A stretch of DNA of 64,000 nucleotides from Rhea pennata (taxonomy: Eukaryota; Chordata; Aves; Rheiformes; Rheidae): assembly GCF_028389875.1 (NCBI RefSeq), contig NC_084702.1, positions 57,390,553-57,454,552 of the forward strand. Direction: 5' to 3'. Below the pieces are notes generated by a model that saw only the letters and a list, made by a program, of their open reading frames with translations, searched no databases and was not told the origin of the DNA. Position numbers and translations under genes: made by a program. Each line of letters starts with the position of its first letter. Within the stretch, counting starts at the first letter, position 1. Shown in pieces: positions 49,001 to 61,973 of the stretch.

Positions 49001-50806
49001 AATACTGCTTCAAGACAGGCCATCTAGCAATGACTGTGTGGTCAGAAATATGTTTGGTTTAGTAGTTATGGGAATTTAGACTTAAATCCAGTTGGTTTTT
49101 AATTCAGCTGAATCACCAAAGCTTGATGAAATGCCATAATGCTGTCTAAAAGAAAGCAGATCTTTCACAATGGAAGAGCTGATGTCACCCTCACAGTTGC
49201 CAAACCAGCAGATTTTTTTTTTTTTTAGACAAAGCAAAAATGGGACAGAACACAATTTTCTGTTTTTTTCTTTCCCATACATGTAAATAGGATTTTAATT
49301 TATGTAACTTTTAAACTATTTGTATGCATTTTATTTGAGCTTTTGTAACATTGACATTGCAGAGAAAAATACATTCAAGGTTGTTTCAAGGTAACTAACT
49401 GCTGTTTTTAATTTTCTTAATTTACTACTAAACTCTAAAGTTAATAGAAAATGTGACTGTTTCAAACATAAATGTGGAAGAGACCAGATCTTTCATACCA
49501 ATGTCCTACTTTTACATAATTGCAAACTCTAATAAATTACAAATCCACATTGAGACACAATTTCTGAGCCATGCACTCATCATTTGGCGGGGAGGGGGAA
49601 TCACTGGGGTTACGAAGAAACAATCAGAAAGACAAACATAATGGCTTTAGCAAGGAGAGAAAAGAGCAGCTAACTCAGAGCAGCCTGGGTCCCTCTGCAT
49701 CTGCCGAGCTCACCAGCCTGGTCTAGCACAGCGAGGTTGAAGTAGAGGATTCAGCACCACATACCTCCTCCCTCAGGTTCCGGCTCCACGAGCAGCCAGC
49801 CAGCACTAGGAGGGTTGGCTCTCCCCCTGCCTCCCCACTGACTGTCCAGTCGCACAGTCCTGCTCACCCCCACCTTGCTCTGGCATCCATCAGCCCTTCA
49901 ACGTGGAGATTCAACCCACCTGCCCAGAGGAAAACAATCTATTCCTCACCCCAAATTAGCTGGATTAGTTGAATCAGACCATGGACATGTGACAAGTGCT
50001 GGAATAGGTGTGAAATAGGCATCAAGAGCAATAGGGAGGGGAGGAAGTAAAGAAAACTGCTGGATCACTTCACTCCATATCATGAGACAGAAACCTCAAA
50101 GTTTAATTTCAGAGCCACCAACAGAAACAGTCTCATCTGTCCCCAGAATTTCCTTCCAGCCCCTTCCTTTGTGCAAAAACTAGTGTTTGGCAAAAGTTGT
50201 ATTGAGAAACTGATCCTGGGAATATATTAAAGAGAAAGAAAAAGGTTGTTACAATCCAAGCAAATATTTGGCCCAATATTCAATTTATAGCTTTACTAGA
50301 GTGGTTTTGGTGACCCAAGAGAGGGGAGAGTGCAACAGAACAGGACTTGCTCTTTGATAAGCATTATCAACCTATACTAGCTTAAACTTTATGAAACTTC
50401 TGCCTCCAGCTGAAGTTCCCTAGTGGTTCGAACTGATGTAGCTGTCAGGTGTAGTCCCTCCCTCTGCCACGACCAGCTATACACTTCCATCTGCTCCCAG
50501 TCATACAGCCACATGGTAACTTGATTCGACTGGTTGATTTGGTAGAAATCTTTCCTCTTTCTTTTTTCTTTTCTAGGCTAGTTTGACAGGCTAATCTGGC
50601 AGAAGATTTTTTCTTGTCATGTGATTTCCAGATCCAGCACAGAAGTGGAAAACGTTGGGAGGAAAGGGAAGATAGATTGCCCAGTATGGCAATAACACAA
50701 CATCAGACTGGCTTTCCTTCAGAGGCAACGTTATCCCTTCCCCTACAGCATGGTTTAAGGCCTTCACCCTAGTCTCGCACTCCTCTGTGAAAACACCACA
50801 ACTGTT

Positions 50807-50852
50807 GTGGGTTCACACTGTAAACCAGTGGTGGGTTCACACTCTAAACCAG
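50807..50852. repeat. 24-bp tandem duplication
   Basis: GTGGGTTCACACTGTAAACC followed by AGTG, then a second copy with one G-to-C difference (50831-50852). Located in ARSB intron 6. Confidence 0.9.
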
Positions 50853-51653
50853 ATTAGTTCACTCGAGAGAATAAAAATTTAACCCTGATCATTTCACTGG
50901 ACTGCCACAGGTCAGAGAGCAGCATGATGGCATGAGTCTAAAACTGAGGACAGGACTCCTTTTTAGCACCAAAGGGAATAAATGAGAAATTGCAGCCTGA
51001 GATAATGCAAGAAATGTTTATATTTGGATGAAGAATGCTGCCCTCAGAGAGAAATGGCAATTGCTTGAGACAGTAGAAAAAGACCTGTCATCATTTTCTT
51101 GTAAAACTTCTACAGTCAGACTAGACTGTTTTTCCTCTTATGTTGTTTATTTTTAACAAAAATACAAAGTACAGTACTTTGATATGTGACTTGTGTATGG
51201 CTCTTGCATTGTATTTACTATTGGACACAAGATCCTGAAGAAAGATAGGTGGATGATGAAATGCATCAGATCTGCTGGAGTAATCCCAGCTGATGTTCAG
51301 ATGTTAGAAACCAGCACGCTGAGAGCTTGAAAAATTGTATGTTATCCCATGAGCAGTAAACACACAGGTGAAGGTGTGCTCTAACAGACCAGAGTGGCAA
51401 AAGATGAAGTTAGCTCTATAATCAAGATAGTATTTTCAAGCTTTAATCTGACTTTCTGTTGCATATTTAGTTTTAACAGTTAAGTTATGACTAAATTAAT
51501 TGCATCTTTTGGTCAAATTCTTCCCTGAAAGAATGCTTATATTGGTATAAAAACTTTGAATAAAACATACCCCAGTTTTCCTGTTTCAGTCAAAAATCCA
51601 TAGATTACACAAGACGTCCCATGATTCATGTTCTTAAAAATACATACATAATT

Positions 51654-51695
51654 CAGATGAAGATAAATGTATCCCAGATGAAGATAAACATATCC
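51654..51695. repeat. 21-bp tandem duplication
   Basis: CAGATGAAGATAAATGTATCC-like unit twice (51654-51674 and 51675-51695) with two differences, followed by two looser ATTAAATAAAAA-type units to about 51731. Located in ARSB intron 6. Confidence 0.85.
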
Positions 51696-54551
51696 ATTAA
51701 ATAAAAAAATACATGTATCCACTAAATAAAAATAATATGTACTGAAAGAATGTATGCATTATTTGCAAAAGCACTAAAGAGTTTAGGAACACTGAACATG
51801 AACTGAGTACAAGTATAATGATAACTTCAGTCTCTGTGTGCATGCACAATCATGACAATACAATGCCTTTCGTAACGATATGATCAGAGCTCTCCTATTT
51901 TATCCCCGGGCTCCTGAAAGGCTTTTTTTGTTATGTTTAATAGCATCTTGAGATTCAGTTTTCTGTTTGCTGTTCTGCAGTACTCGCAAACTCAAAGGTT
52001 TGGCTACTCTGCATCTTCCAGTCACTATTTTACTTTCTATTTCAATTTCTACAAAAAAAAAAAAAAATAATAGTACAATATGGACACTTCATCTGGCGTA
52101 AGAACCATGAAGATGGTTTAAGTCAAGTGACATTTCAAATGGATTTGGACAGAGGCAAGATGGGCATAAAGAAGGCCAAAGACTTCAACACAGGAGGTGA
52201 AAAGGAACTGAGCAAAACATATACATTTTAACACCAAAGGCAAAGGAACACTTTAATCTCAAAACAGGACAAGGAGAGAATGAACAGTCAAGGCAAGAAG
52301 AAGACCAAGAATGAAACAGAGTTTTTAATCACCTTAGTGACAGAAAGATTGTATGAGCAATTACTTTAAAATGATTTTTTTAAACATGAACAAAGCTATA
52401 ACTACTGAAAAAACGTAAGTACCTACATATTTCGAACTTTGTGTCTCCCTAATCTATTAATAATAGATATACCAATATAATTTTTCTGGATCCTGACCAT
52501 AAATTTGTTACTCAACTTGTACAAAGAGCACAGATATTTTAACAAATAGGTTGAGCTGCATACATAGAAACTCATTCCCAATTACTCAGTCTTCTAAATA
52601 GAAAACTAATTGTTCCGCGACATTTTGAGAAAGCATAATTTCACTATCCTGGTCAAATCCTGCATCAAAGATAATAAAATGACCCATTCTGAAAAACACA
52701 AAATCATTCCAACTTTCAATCAATTCATAACAAATCAAGCAGTTTATGATAATAGTTCAAGTATAAAGAAATCTAGATTCTTGTCCCCAACACTGGATTA
52801 TAAATTAATATTCTCTATTGCATTAGAAATGATGCAGGTTATTTAAAAGAATGGTGATCTGAGAAATACAGTTTTATACTACTGTTACACATGATAAAAT
52901 ATTCCTATCTTATCTAATCTATCAGTAACACAATCACTCTCAAATCCTCTGAGAATGATACTGTAAAATCAAAATTAGGAAGAAACACATATATTCATTT
53001 GAGCAGAAGCACTGCCTGATCTTGACTGTAAGTGCTATTATGGCAGAAGTGAATTGGATAGCAAGGTTAAATTGCCAAAGTTGCAAGCCTTTGCTGAGAA
53101 GGGACAGAGAAACCCTGTGTGGTGCATATGGACATGCAGGAAAATAGTTATATTTTTGTTTTTAATATGACTCTAGTTTTGAAAGGCATATAAAAACAGC
53201 TACACATACCCATCCTCCTGCTCTTGCTGGCTAAAAGTCACATCTCATCCAGAATGAAAGTTCTGTTTTCTACACTTTTCCCCTCGCTCCCCCTGTCTCG
53301 CAGAACATATATGTGCACACAACAAGCAAGGAAATAACACACAGTGAATAGTGAAGTGTAAGCAGACTAGGGCATCATGGAAACAATCTGTGGAAATACT
53401 TCCTGAGCTTTGACTCCTGAAAACTTCCTTTTCTCGTCCCCCTTGTATTTAAGCCAGGAAGCTCTCTATTCAAACACCTCAGCTAAGCTCAGTCTTGACA
53501 GTGCTCACAAGCAAAAAGATGGTCTCTGAGGTACACCTCAGAATACCACATCAAGGCAAAACATTAAGCAGGAATGCAACAAGTTATTGAGAGTTCTTTG
53601 AAAGGAAATTGGACAGGCTACACCTTAATTCCATCACTACGTAGGAATTATCTAATGTCGGCTGGACAGCACTGCCTACAGATATGTACAATGTTGGTCC
53701 TTCTCAGAGAAGCATCATGGAACAAGATGCACATTGCAGAAGACCATCTTACTCATTTCCATCAAGTTACTACAGAGTAACTTCCATTTATCTTGCAGAG
53801 AACAGATTACTGCTCACATGGTACCAGTTTCCCTCTGTCTGGATTTACTTCTTCATTTAATGAAACACAGGAATGCTATGAAAACCCTGGAAAGGACACG
53901 TTCCAATGTTCTGCATGAAAAAAAATCTCTGCTTGGGAAGTTTGTAGTCCTTAGCAAACTAACAATGTTGAATCATAAAACAGACCACGTTTAGAGAGCT
54001 ATACAATTAGCAAATTTAAGCTCCAATTCATGTGATTATGGCATTAAAGGTCTGATTCATGTGATTATGAAACAAAAGCAACGACAAAGCTTGGAACTTT
54101 TGTTTCACACAAACTCAGATTTTCCATTTGCAAGGTCGATAATACAATCATATTATATAGATATATCAAGATATGGAAGGGTGAGCAGCTCATGGGAGCT
54201 ACCTACTAACCTGAAGCACTGAAGACAGGGTGGTTTACGGAGGAACACTGCCTATGCACCTCAGGCACACAGCTACTCCTCAACAACCTCACATCATAAA
54301 GTGCTTCACTCAATACTCAGCAGCATACACCAGAGCTCTGTGAAATGGAGTGTGTGTTGATCATGATTCAGTACGTACTTACAGAGCCTGGAGAATGATG
54401 TTCCCGTACCTTTAAGCTAAACTACTTCCAGCAGAAGGTATCCTACTCTATTTTTTTCATTGGGAAAGAAATACTTTGCTTAAGGAAAACATGGAGCATT
54501 AGGAAGACAAACTATGCTTGATAAGCTTTTAAAAATCAATAGCATACTTAC

Positions 54552-54622
54552 ATGGGAAATCATCCACAAACATGGGGTCTATGTTATGAAGCAGTTCGAC
54601 TCTGGGAGATGGTCTTCCTTCA
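54552..54622 (-). CDS. ARSB: ARSB exon 6 (71-nt coding exon)
   Basis: This short minus-strand exon is too small to show up as a distinct open frame. It reads (S)[19 protein letters not shown] then DDFP, matching human [23 protein letters not shown]. It is bounded by a ctcttag acceptor (AG at 54623-54624) and a strong GTAAGT donor starting at 54551. The length is 71 nt, the same as the human exon from memory. The first base completes the Ser codon begun in exon 5. The final T begins a TGT Cys codon finished by exon 7; this corresponds to human Cys405, which forms a disulfide with Cys447. The phases on both sides agree with the neighbours, so this is a working exon rather than a retrocopy. Confidence 0.96.
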
Positions 54623-57600
54623 CTAAGAGAGATTTCAAAAGGAAATGTTAATTTTACTTTATTGCTCATTAGGATTATGCATGTTTTACATTATTTTTGT
54701 AATTCTAATACAAAACAAGTTCATATATATATAAGCTAATTATTACTGACTTTAATCTGATATTCTTTTCAGGCCCAGAAGCAACACCTTTTGCCCCAGT
54801 CTTCCCTGACTTCACTGGTGTTTATTGAGATTACTCCTAAGTTTACAAAGTACAGAATTGGGTCTATGCTTACCAAGCATTACATGAAAGCAGAGTTTCA
54901 CAATACACAATTTTAAAAATCAAATTTAGTAGTGTAAATTAGCATGCTAGACTTGCTATGCCCTCTGCATACTCAAACAAGAACTGTCACTTTAGAGGGC
55001 TGAAGGCATTTGGCTAGGTGCCTCACCAAACACTAGAGGCATTGGCTTCAAAAGCCCCACCTTCAATCTGTTATTCAGACCAAGAGGTTTATTTAGACAC
55101 TCTGTACTGTCTTCTGAAAAAAACGCTACCTCCTTCTCTAGTCATTGACTACACAGAGGCTCATTCCATACTATCCCTAGCATCAATACATTTGCAAGGT
55201 AAGTAAAACCTACTCCTAAAAAATTCTATCAAAGAAATTCACTCATTATAAAGTGCTCATGAGTAAGAAGTCATAATTAGAAAGCATGTTGGTTACATCA
55301 TGAGAACATTTTTTATTATTTGACAGCGAACATAAACATTTTAGAAACTTCCAAATGGCTTAAATTTTCTCTCCTAAAACAAAAAAGAAGAAGGAAAAAA
55401 AAAGAAAGAGCTTCACTCTTCACTTCACATAAGATTCTAAAAAGATAATCCAGGCCTCTAAGCCACCTGACATTAAGAATACAAAACAAAGTAATATAAA
55501 ACTTACAGGAAACCTCAAAAAAAGGCTAAGTTACTTTAATACGTATTTTGGGAGGAAGTATTTTTTTAATTAAACAGTACTTACATGTAGCTTAAAACTT
55601 CCTGTAACAACCAATTAAAATTAATATTGGTCTATTCCCTTTCTGAAAAGGCTTCCTGATGCTACACATTTTGCATAAATATAAAATTAACAATGAGGAT
55701 TACATAAAAGACTAAAGATATTTAGATGATACAGCTTTAATGCACAGGAAGTTCTTTAGTTTATAGCATTAGGAATTCAGTGTGCAAAAACTGACAGAAG
55801 GAAATTTTTTTCCCAAAACACATGAAAGGTTAACTTTTTTCCCCTAGTATCTTCATTACTCACACTCATAAGTAAGGAGTGTCTGGCCTTGTTTAGCAAA
55901 ATTTTATCTTAGATTGAATAGACTCACAGTGCTTCTAGATGCTCCACACAGTTGTGGCTAAGTGTACCTTTCCCCATCTGTTATCTTAACAGGTAACAGT
56001 AACACGAACCAATTAGGCCAAGTTAAACTAGGATGTGATTGTAGCATGGGAGCCATTTTTGTAGTAACTGCTCGGGGAGACATTCTTGTTCTGCTATTTC
56101 TGTGCTGTCTCTACATTTTTCATTATCCTTTTTAAAGGAAAGCAGACACTAGAATTACACTAAGAAGTCTAGCATCTTCCATCAGTGTCATACATAGAAG
56201 GAAAAAATAACTTATTCCTGTATGTTTCTCCTATTCATATATCCAATGTGCATATACTACTAGGCCCAAGGAAGTCCCAGAACTGAGGATACTCGTGCTA
56301 TTAGAGTAGAGTAGTATTAGTATCACATTAAAGGTACTTTTTTTCTATGACTTTTAATCTATAGGGTGGATAAATGCACACTAAACAACATGACTAGGAC
56401 TTAATTTGAATGATTATTGCATAGCAGGTAGAACACAAAAAGTAAAGATTATACCTGCATTAGTTTAAGTCTTTCATGCTGTAGAAGTAACTTCTATTGA
56501 CTGCATTTTTTTCTGTGATTGCATACTGACATTAGTAAATGGGAACTGCTACTTACATACAATCAGGAGATATACTCCCTGAAGCTTATGATATTACTGT
56601 GTTAAGGGCTGTAGCACTATATATTGGTAATGAATTTGTCATTCAGTTTTGGTGTTATTTCAATAATTATTACACACAAAATGGAAGTATATAATCAGTA
56701 CACATTTTTCACAAAATGACAGCCAGCCTAAGAATTCAGAAAAGAAGATGGCACTGTCCATTAAAGAAAGCAGTGGGCTGATGGAAAAGGACATCAGCAA
56801 GAGGCAGAATCAACATCCTGGGAAAAACAAGTAGAGAACTTACACTTGCACTAACAGAATTCCCTTTCCCTATGCCTAAACTCTCTCCTCCTTCCCATTT
56901 ATGGAGCTCTGCCACAGACCTTGGGTGTCCTCAAAAGACCCAGTTTGAACAAAATATCCAACTTGGCAGATATCCTGACAAGAATATTTTACATCAGAAA
57001 CATGTTCTAGACAGTGTAGCTGGAACAGGAAAGTACTAAGATTTTCTAGAGTATCCTACCTTTGCATCTTAGCAGCTTTCAGTGTAACTGTATCATACAA
57101 TCCTCTACTTCGAGGACATTTATTTTTACACTATAATATGCTGTTAAATTAGTTCTCTCTCTAACAAATAAGGACCCCTTTTTCTTGGTCTGGGAATTAT
57201 TATGCTATGTCTACTGAATATTTAATTAAGCAATTAAAAGATGTTTTTCAGAGAATTTCTCTGCATAAAAACTACTGGCTAATGAGCGTGGATTAATTTC
57301 AGAGTTAATACGAGAATCAGCTAGTTTACTCTGAGAATGTCATTATCTTCTTTCCTGTAATGTTTTTAAAACTTACAGAAAGATCTCTTATTCTTTAGTG
57401 AACTTGAGCAAACATCTACACGTGATCTTTCACAGCAGTCCTTTTTGTTTTTGTTTTTTAATAGGCACAAGGTGTCCTTGGGAAGGAATCCAAGGTCTTC
57501 CAGGGTAAATTTGTTTATCTTGCACAAAAACATCCTCAGTGTCACTAGGCAGAAGTATAATACCTTGCCATATATTGTATTTCTCTGGGTTGTATCTGTA

Positions 57601-58740
57601 CACATTTTCCTAAAGTAATTATTTTTCAGATATGCCAGAAATAAATGTTATGCTCAGCTTTAGATAACTCATTCTTCAGCATTCATTTACAACCACAACT
57701 AACTGTGAGAATTTTTTCCAAAGAAACATTTAATTCCTCAGATTAACGTAACCGTTTGGTACATAAAAAAAAAATCAAGTTGATCTTACTTTACTTCATC
57801 CAAACAATTCTTGTACTTCTGATATTATAAAAATATAAAACTGTAACATGCCCTGCAAAATATTTAAGTAAAACTTAAATACTGATATTATTAGTGAATT
57901 TTTGAATATCATCTCTGATACGTACATGGTTTTAAAGCTTCCAGCTGTATTGTAGTTGTATTCATGATTATCTAAGGTATTAGAAGAGTGCAGTCTATTG
58001 TAATTTACTTCAGACTGGAGTTTCAATCAGGTGGTCAGAAATATTTTAGGAGTGGAGAGTTGCATCAAAGGGACTTTGCTCATAGTGGAACACACACTAT
58101 TGCTGTTGGGAACAGGAGGGGCATCAGGGGCTGAATGGGAGAACAGCTGAAAACAGCAGTGGCGAGCTGCTGTGGCAGAAGGCAGCCCATGTAGCTATGA
58201 GAACTCTGGAATGGAAAGAACTCCCACAGACATGTCTCCTGGACAGAATTTTGGATAGCCAGAAATGGGCAGCTTAGCTTAGGAACTACTCATCTAAAGA
58301 TATGCTACAAAAAACATTTTACACAGAAAAGCCTTTTTGTTGGCCTTCATTTTTACTGTAGAAAATTGTAACAGAAAGTCCAAGATTGGCATGAATGGAG
58401 AATAGATGGAAATATATGGGAGCAGAGACACCAGCAGGACACACAGTGTGAAAAATTAGCAGGTCATCAAGACCCCAGGACATCTGAGCACAATTTCATA
58501 GGACAAGGACATCAGGAGACAGAGAAAACTCTTGAATTGCAGAGGTAGGACTGAACAGAGACACAACTCCAAAAGGGTACAAAAAGTCATATCTAAAATG
58601 TTGACATGGTCACCAGCTTAAAAACAGAACTTGGAAACCTCTGCTCTGGTGCTTGGCTGCTGGGCAGACTTTCTGGACACACATGTTCTGGTCCTTGTGA
58701 GTGTGAGACTGTGAGCAAGTGAAACCTGTTTCGATGCCCT

Positions 58741-58772
58741 TTTTTTAAAAAAAAAAATAAAATAAAATAAAA
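58741..58772. repeat. T/A run with (AAAAT)n
   Basis: A short T run turns into an A run followed by three AAAAT-like units. Simple-sequence DNA in ARSB intron 5. Confidence 0.85.
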
Positions 58773-59053
58773 AATCACATTCCTTTCCTGTAAGGTCTCC
58801 CTTTGATATTTGCTAAATTGTTGATACAATGTTGCAACAGTATTTCCTACAGTACTAGGTCAGTAGATTCATTCTGAAAGAGCCACAAGGTCAGTGTCCC
58901 TGTCAAAGAGTTTCCTAGCACTGTGCAAATTTCAACCTAAGAAGTTCAAACAATGAGAACAACAGTATTGCATTTTCTCAATTTCACCATTTTAGAAAAC
59001 ATACTTATACTATTTGCATTTGTTAGCTAGATAAGAAAGTTTTTGTAAAGTTT

Positions 59054-59102
59054 TTCTTTTTCTTTTTCTTTCTTTCCTTTTTTTTTTTTTTTTTTTTTTT
59101 TT
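59054..59102. repeat. Poly-pyrimidine / poly-T tract
   Basis: TTTTTCTTTC-type repeats run into about 24 consecutive T. Located in ARSB intron 5. It reads as poly-purine in the ARSB transcript. Confidence 0.95.
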
Positions 59103-61240
59103 GCCAACAAAAAACATTTGCTTCCGAAGTCAAGTTTTTCATGCCATTTGCTCCTAGCCATTAACTTTCTTCTGGTTCTTGTGTTAAAAAGGTGCAAAAT
59201 GAACAGTTGCAGACACATAGGTTTTTCAGCATTTCTATTTACCACAAGAACATAATACAACCAATATCATGTTAATATAATTCATAATTTGGACCAGCAA
59301 ACATCTTAAAATCAATATAGAAACTTCATTTTGTTTAAGGATTTCAGAATTCATATTAAAGAAAATACAAACACACACAATGCCTCTGCAAATGGATCAG
59401 TCATTTATAGTTAAGAGATCAGACAGATACTGGAATGGATCCAATACTCTCGGGACTTCTGCGTATATTTGCATTACCCACATACATAACAGGAGGTGTA
59501 GGATTAAAGTAATCCATCACAAGGAGCATATGAATCTATTTTTATTAGACCATGCTGAAAAAATATAGTACTAACATAGTGACTGGCTATTAATTTCCAC
59601 TTTTCAGATGAGGTAGAATATTAACAAATTATATTTTCACTTATTATGAGCTACCTGGTCATAGAAAAGCAATGTATTTGAACTTTCCATCAAACATCAC
59701 CAAAAGGGCATTGTGCCTTTGTTGTTTGCTATCCAATATTCAAGTGACCTTTTGAGTTATGATCGTGAAATTTGGCACTCGTTCCTCCTGATTATAAGTG
59801 AAAACCATGTGAAATTTGACATTTCTGGTGTAGGTCAGTCAAATAGCAATCTAACAATTCACAGAAAATGGCTTTTCTTTTTTTTCCCTCTTAAAGTCAC
59901 ACTAGACACAGACCCTCTTGTCTGGCACAATTAAAAAAATCTGAGCTCACCAATTCTTTAGCTGTGCTAGTAAACATTACATCCAGTCCTTACATGAGCT
60001 GGTAAGATTCAGGTCACAGGAGCATGCAGGGGATGCACAGCTGTACCTGTCTTTCCCTATATATAATTTTACCACAAGAGTGACCTGATCTGAGAAGATC
60101 AGTTCATGACAAAGTATTTCTGGTTGGAACTAAATCTGAAGCAGACAGGCACTCTGCTGGAAGCTAGAACAAAAGTTAGTCTATGGTTTAGGCTGGGATC
60201 TTGTAGATGCTAAGCTCTCCCACAAAAAAAAAAATCAACATGTAAAACATTTTACTGTCTCTGGCTGGACAGGAGACTCCATTTCTTTCTGGCAGTTAAT
60301 GATCTCCGGTTCAATTATATACATCCGTATCTTCTTCAATTTGGAATAGAGCCATACAGCACAGCAGGGCACAAGGCCACAAGCTCTCTAACAGTCCAAC
60401 TAGTACAGAACACTACAGCATAGCTTCTCAGAAACAGAGACAGCACCAGAAAAGCAAGCTAGGCATTATCTGAACATAATCTGAGCTCATGGGGTTTGGA
60501 TATCCCAGTTAATATAGGCAGAATAAGAAGTGTAGAGAGTCAGAGGGAGCCCAGTAAGATTCATTAGTTGGTCTCTGCCAACTCCATTGGAGTTGAGCTA
60601 TCTCCTGTACAGCCATCCAGGCATTTCTGCACTGTACTCCTGAGTGCTTCAGCTTCTGCCTCCAGCCACACAGGCTTTCTGAAAATATGGATACACTGGA
60701 CATTATGTTACAGACCTAGCGAAATGGTTATACTTTGAGCCAGTGACAGAAGCTGTACCGTGTTAAACAAACTCTGCTGAATCAAAGCTGAATCTACACT
60801 CAGCCAGTTTAAAGTCTGCACAGATTTCCCACGTGTCCAATTCCAGAAGCATACTGCAGAGATACCAATTTTGCTCTATAGCAAGTAGGGCTAGGTCCAT
60901 AAAATTTGCTAGATTGTACTGTGGTGTGCAAAATCAGCTAATGAACTTCTGGATCTTGGAGGACTTGAAACAGTACATCATGTTTGAGTAATACTGTGTC
61001 TGTGTTGATAAATTCAAAATTAAACTAACACCGTTCGGAGATTTTGCATCTGAGACCAGGATTAATCTACAACCTGGATAATTCTCTCATGGGTAACAAA
61101 GTTAACTGTACTTATACTTCCCCCCCCCATTTAGGGAAAAGAACATTTACATTTTCCCCTCCTGTTTCAGCTCTGTTCTCTAGGCTCATTAAATTCTTTT
61201 CATACTAGAATTCTGAATCAGTCATCTGGCATGCAAGTTA

Positions 61241-61510
<270 letters not shown>

Positions 61511-61757
61511 TTATTTGTCAGAAAGAAACAAAAGAAGCCTATCTCCAGCATTCACTCATCTATTTAAAAAATATGCTCACAATATAGGAGTGACATGCAA
61601 GTACTTGCATACTATTAGGTATTCATACATGTTGCATATCCAGAGCATACTACAAAAGTAAGTTAATTCTTACAAGAGTCTTCAAAATTCTTATAATGAA
61701 AAGCAATGATGCCTAGCATTACCACAACCTGATGATTTAGAATGTGACTGTTAAGAG

Positions 61758-61973
61758 CAGCCCCTGGTGGCTCTAGGGATATGATTCTTGCTTAGGGTGT
61801 GAGAGCTCCTGGGTTCAAATCCCAGATGAGCCCTTTGTCTCCTTCTCTGGAGATCTTCAAGGCCTGCCTGGATGCAACCCTGTCTAACATGCTCTAGGTG
61901 ACTCTGCTTGAGCAGGGGAGTTGGACTAGATGATCTCCAGAGGTCCTTCCAACCTTAATGATTCTATGATTCT
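61758..61973 (+). mobile_element. SINE-like retroposon: tRNA-Pro(AGG)-like head fused to CR1 3' tail
   Basis: The head (about 61758-61833) resembles tRNA-Pro(AGG). It has a CTAGGG stretch in the D-arm/A-box region, anticodon loop TTAGGGT with AGG, an anticodon stem that needs two G-T pairs, an intact B box GGTTCAAATCC (61812-61822), a perfect CTGGG/CCCAG T-stem and a GAGCCC 3' end. It then runs directly into CR1 3' sequence: TCTGGAGATCTTCAAGGCC, CTGCTTGAGCAGGGG, GTTGGACTAGATGATCTCC, AGGTCCTTCCAACC, then ATTCTATGATTCT. A pol III promoter head with a LINE-derived tail is the layout of a SINE; TguSINE1 of zebra finch has a similar plan with another tRNA head. It sits in ARSB intron 4, antisense to the gene. 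No convincing target-site duplication is visible. Confidence 0.8.

Larger units (their letters stand above)
35104..54551 (-). other. ARSB: ARSB intron 6 (about 19.4 kb)
   Basis: Bounded by the GTAAGT donor of exon 6 and the AG acceptor before exon 7. It holds a (GT)n microsatellite near its 3' end, an old CR1 LINE copy (38950-39632), A-rich low-complexity DNA around 43 kb, short tandem duplications near 40.3, 50.8, 51.7 and 54.0 kb, and an ordinary AT-rich background. The stretch 49650-50160 is visibly richer in G+C (CCTCCC-like) but I cannot assign it. No other gene is recognisable on either strand. Confidence 0.9.

Noticed and set aside
61758..61833. A functional tRNA-Pro gene
   Set aside because: The anticodon stem needs two G-T pairs, the 5' half is disrupted relative to tRNA-Pro and cannot pair well with the 3' end, and the sequence continues directly into a CR1 tail instead of a pol III terminator. 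It is a retroposon head.
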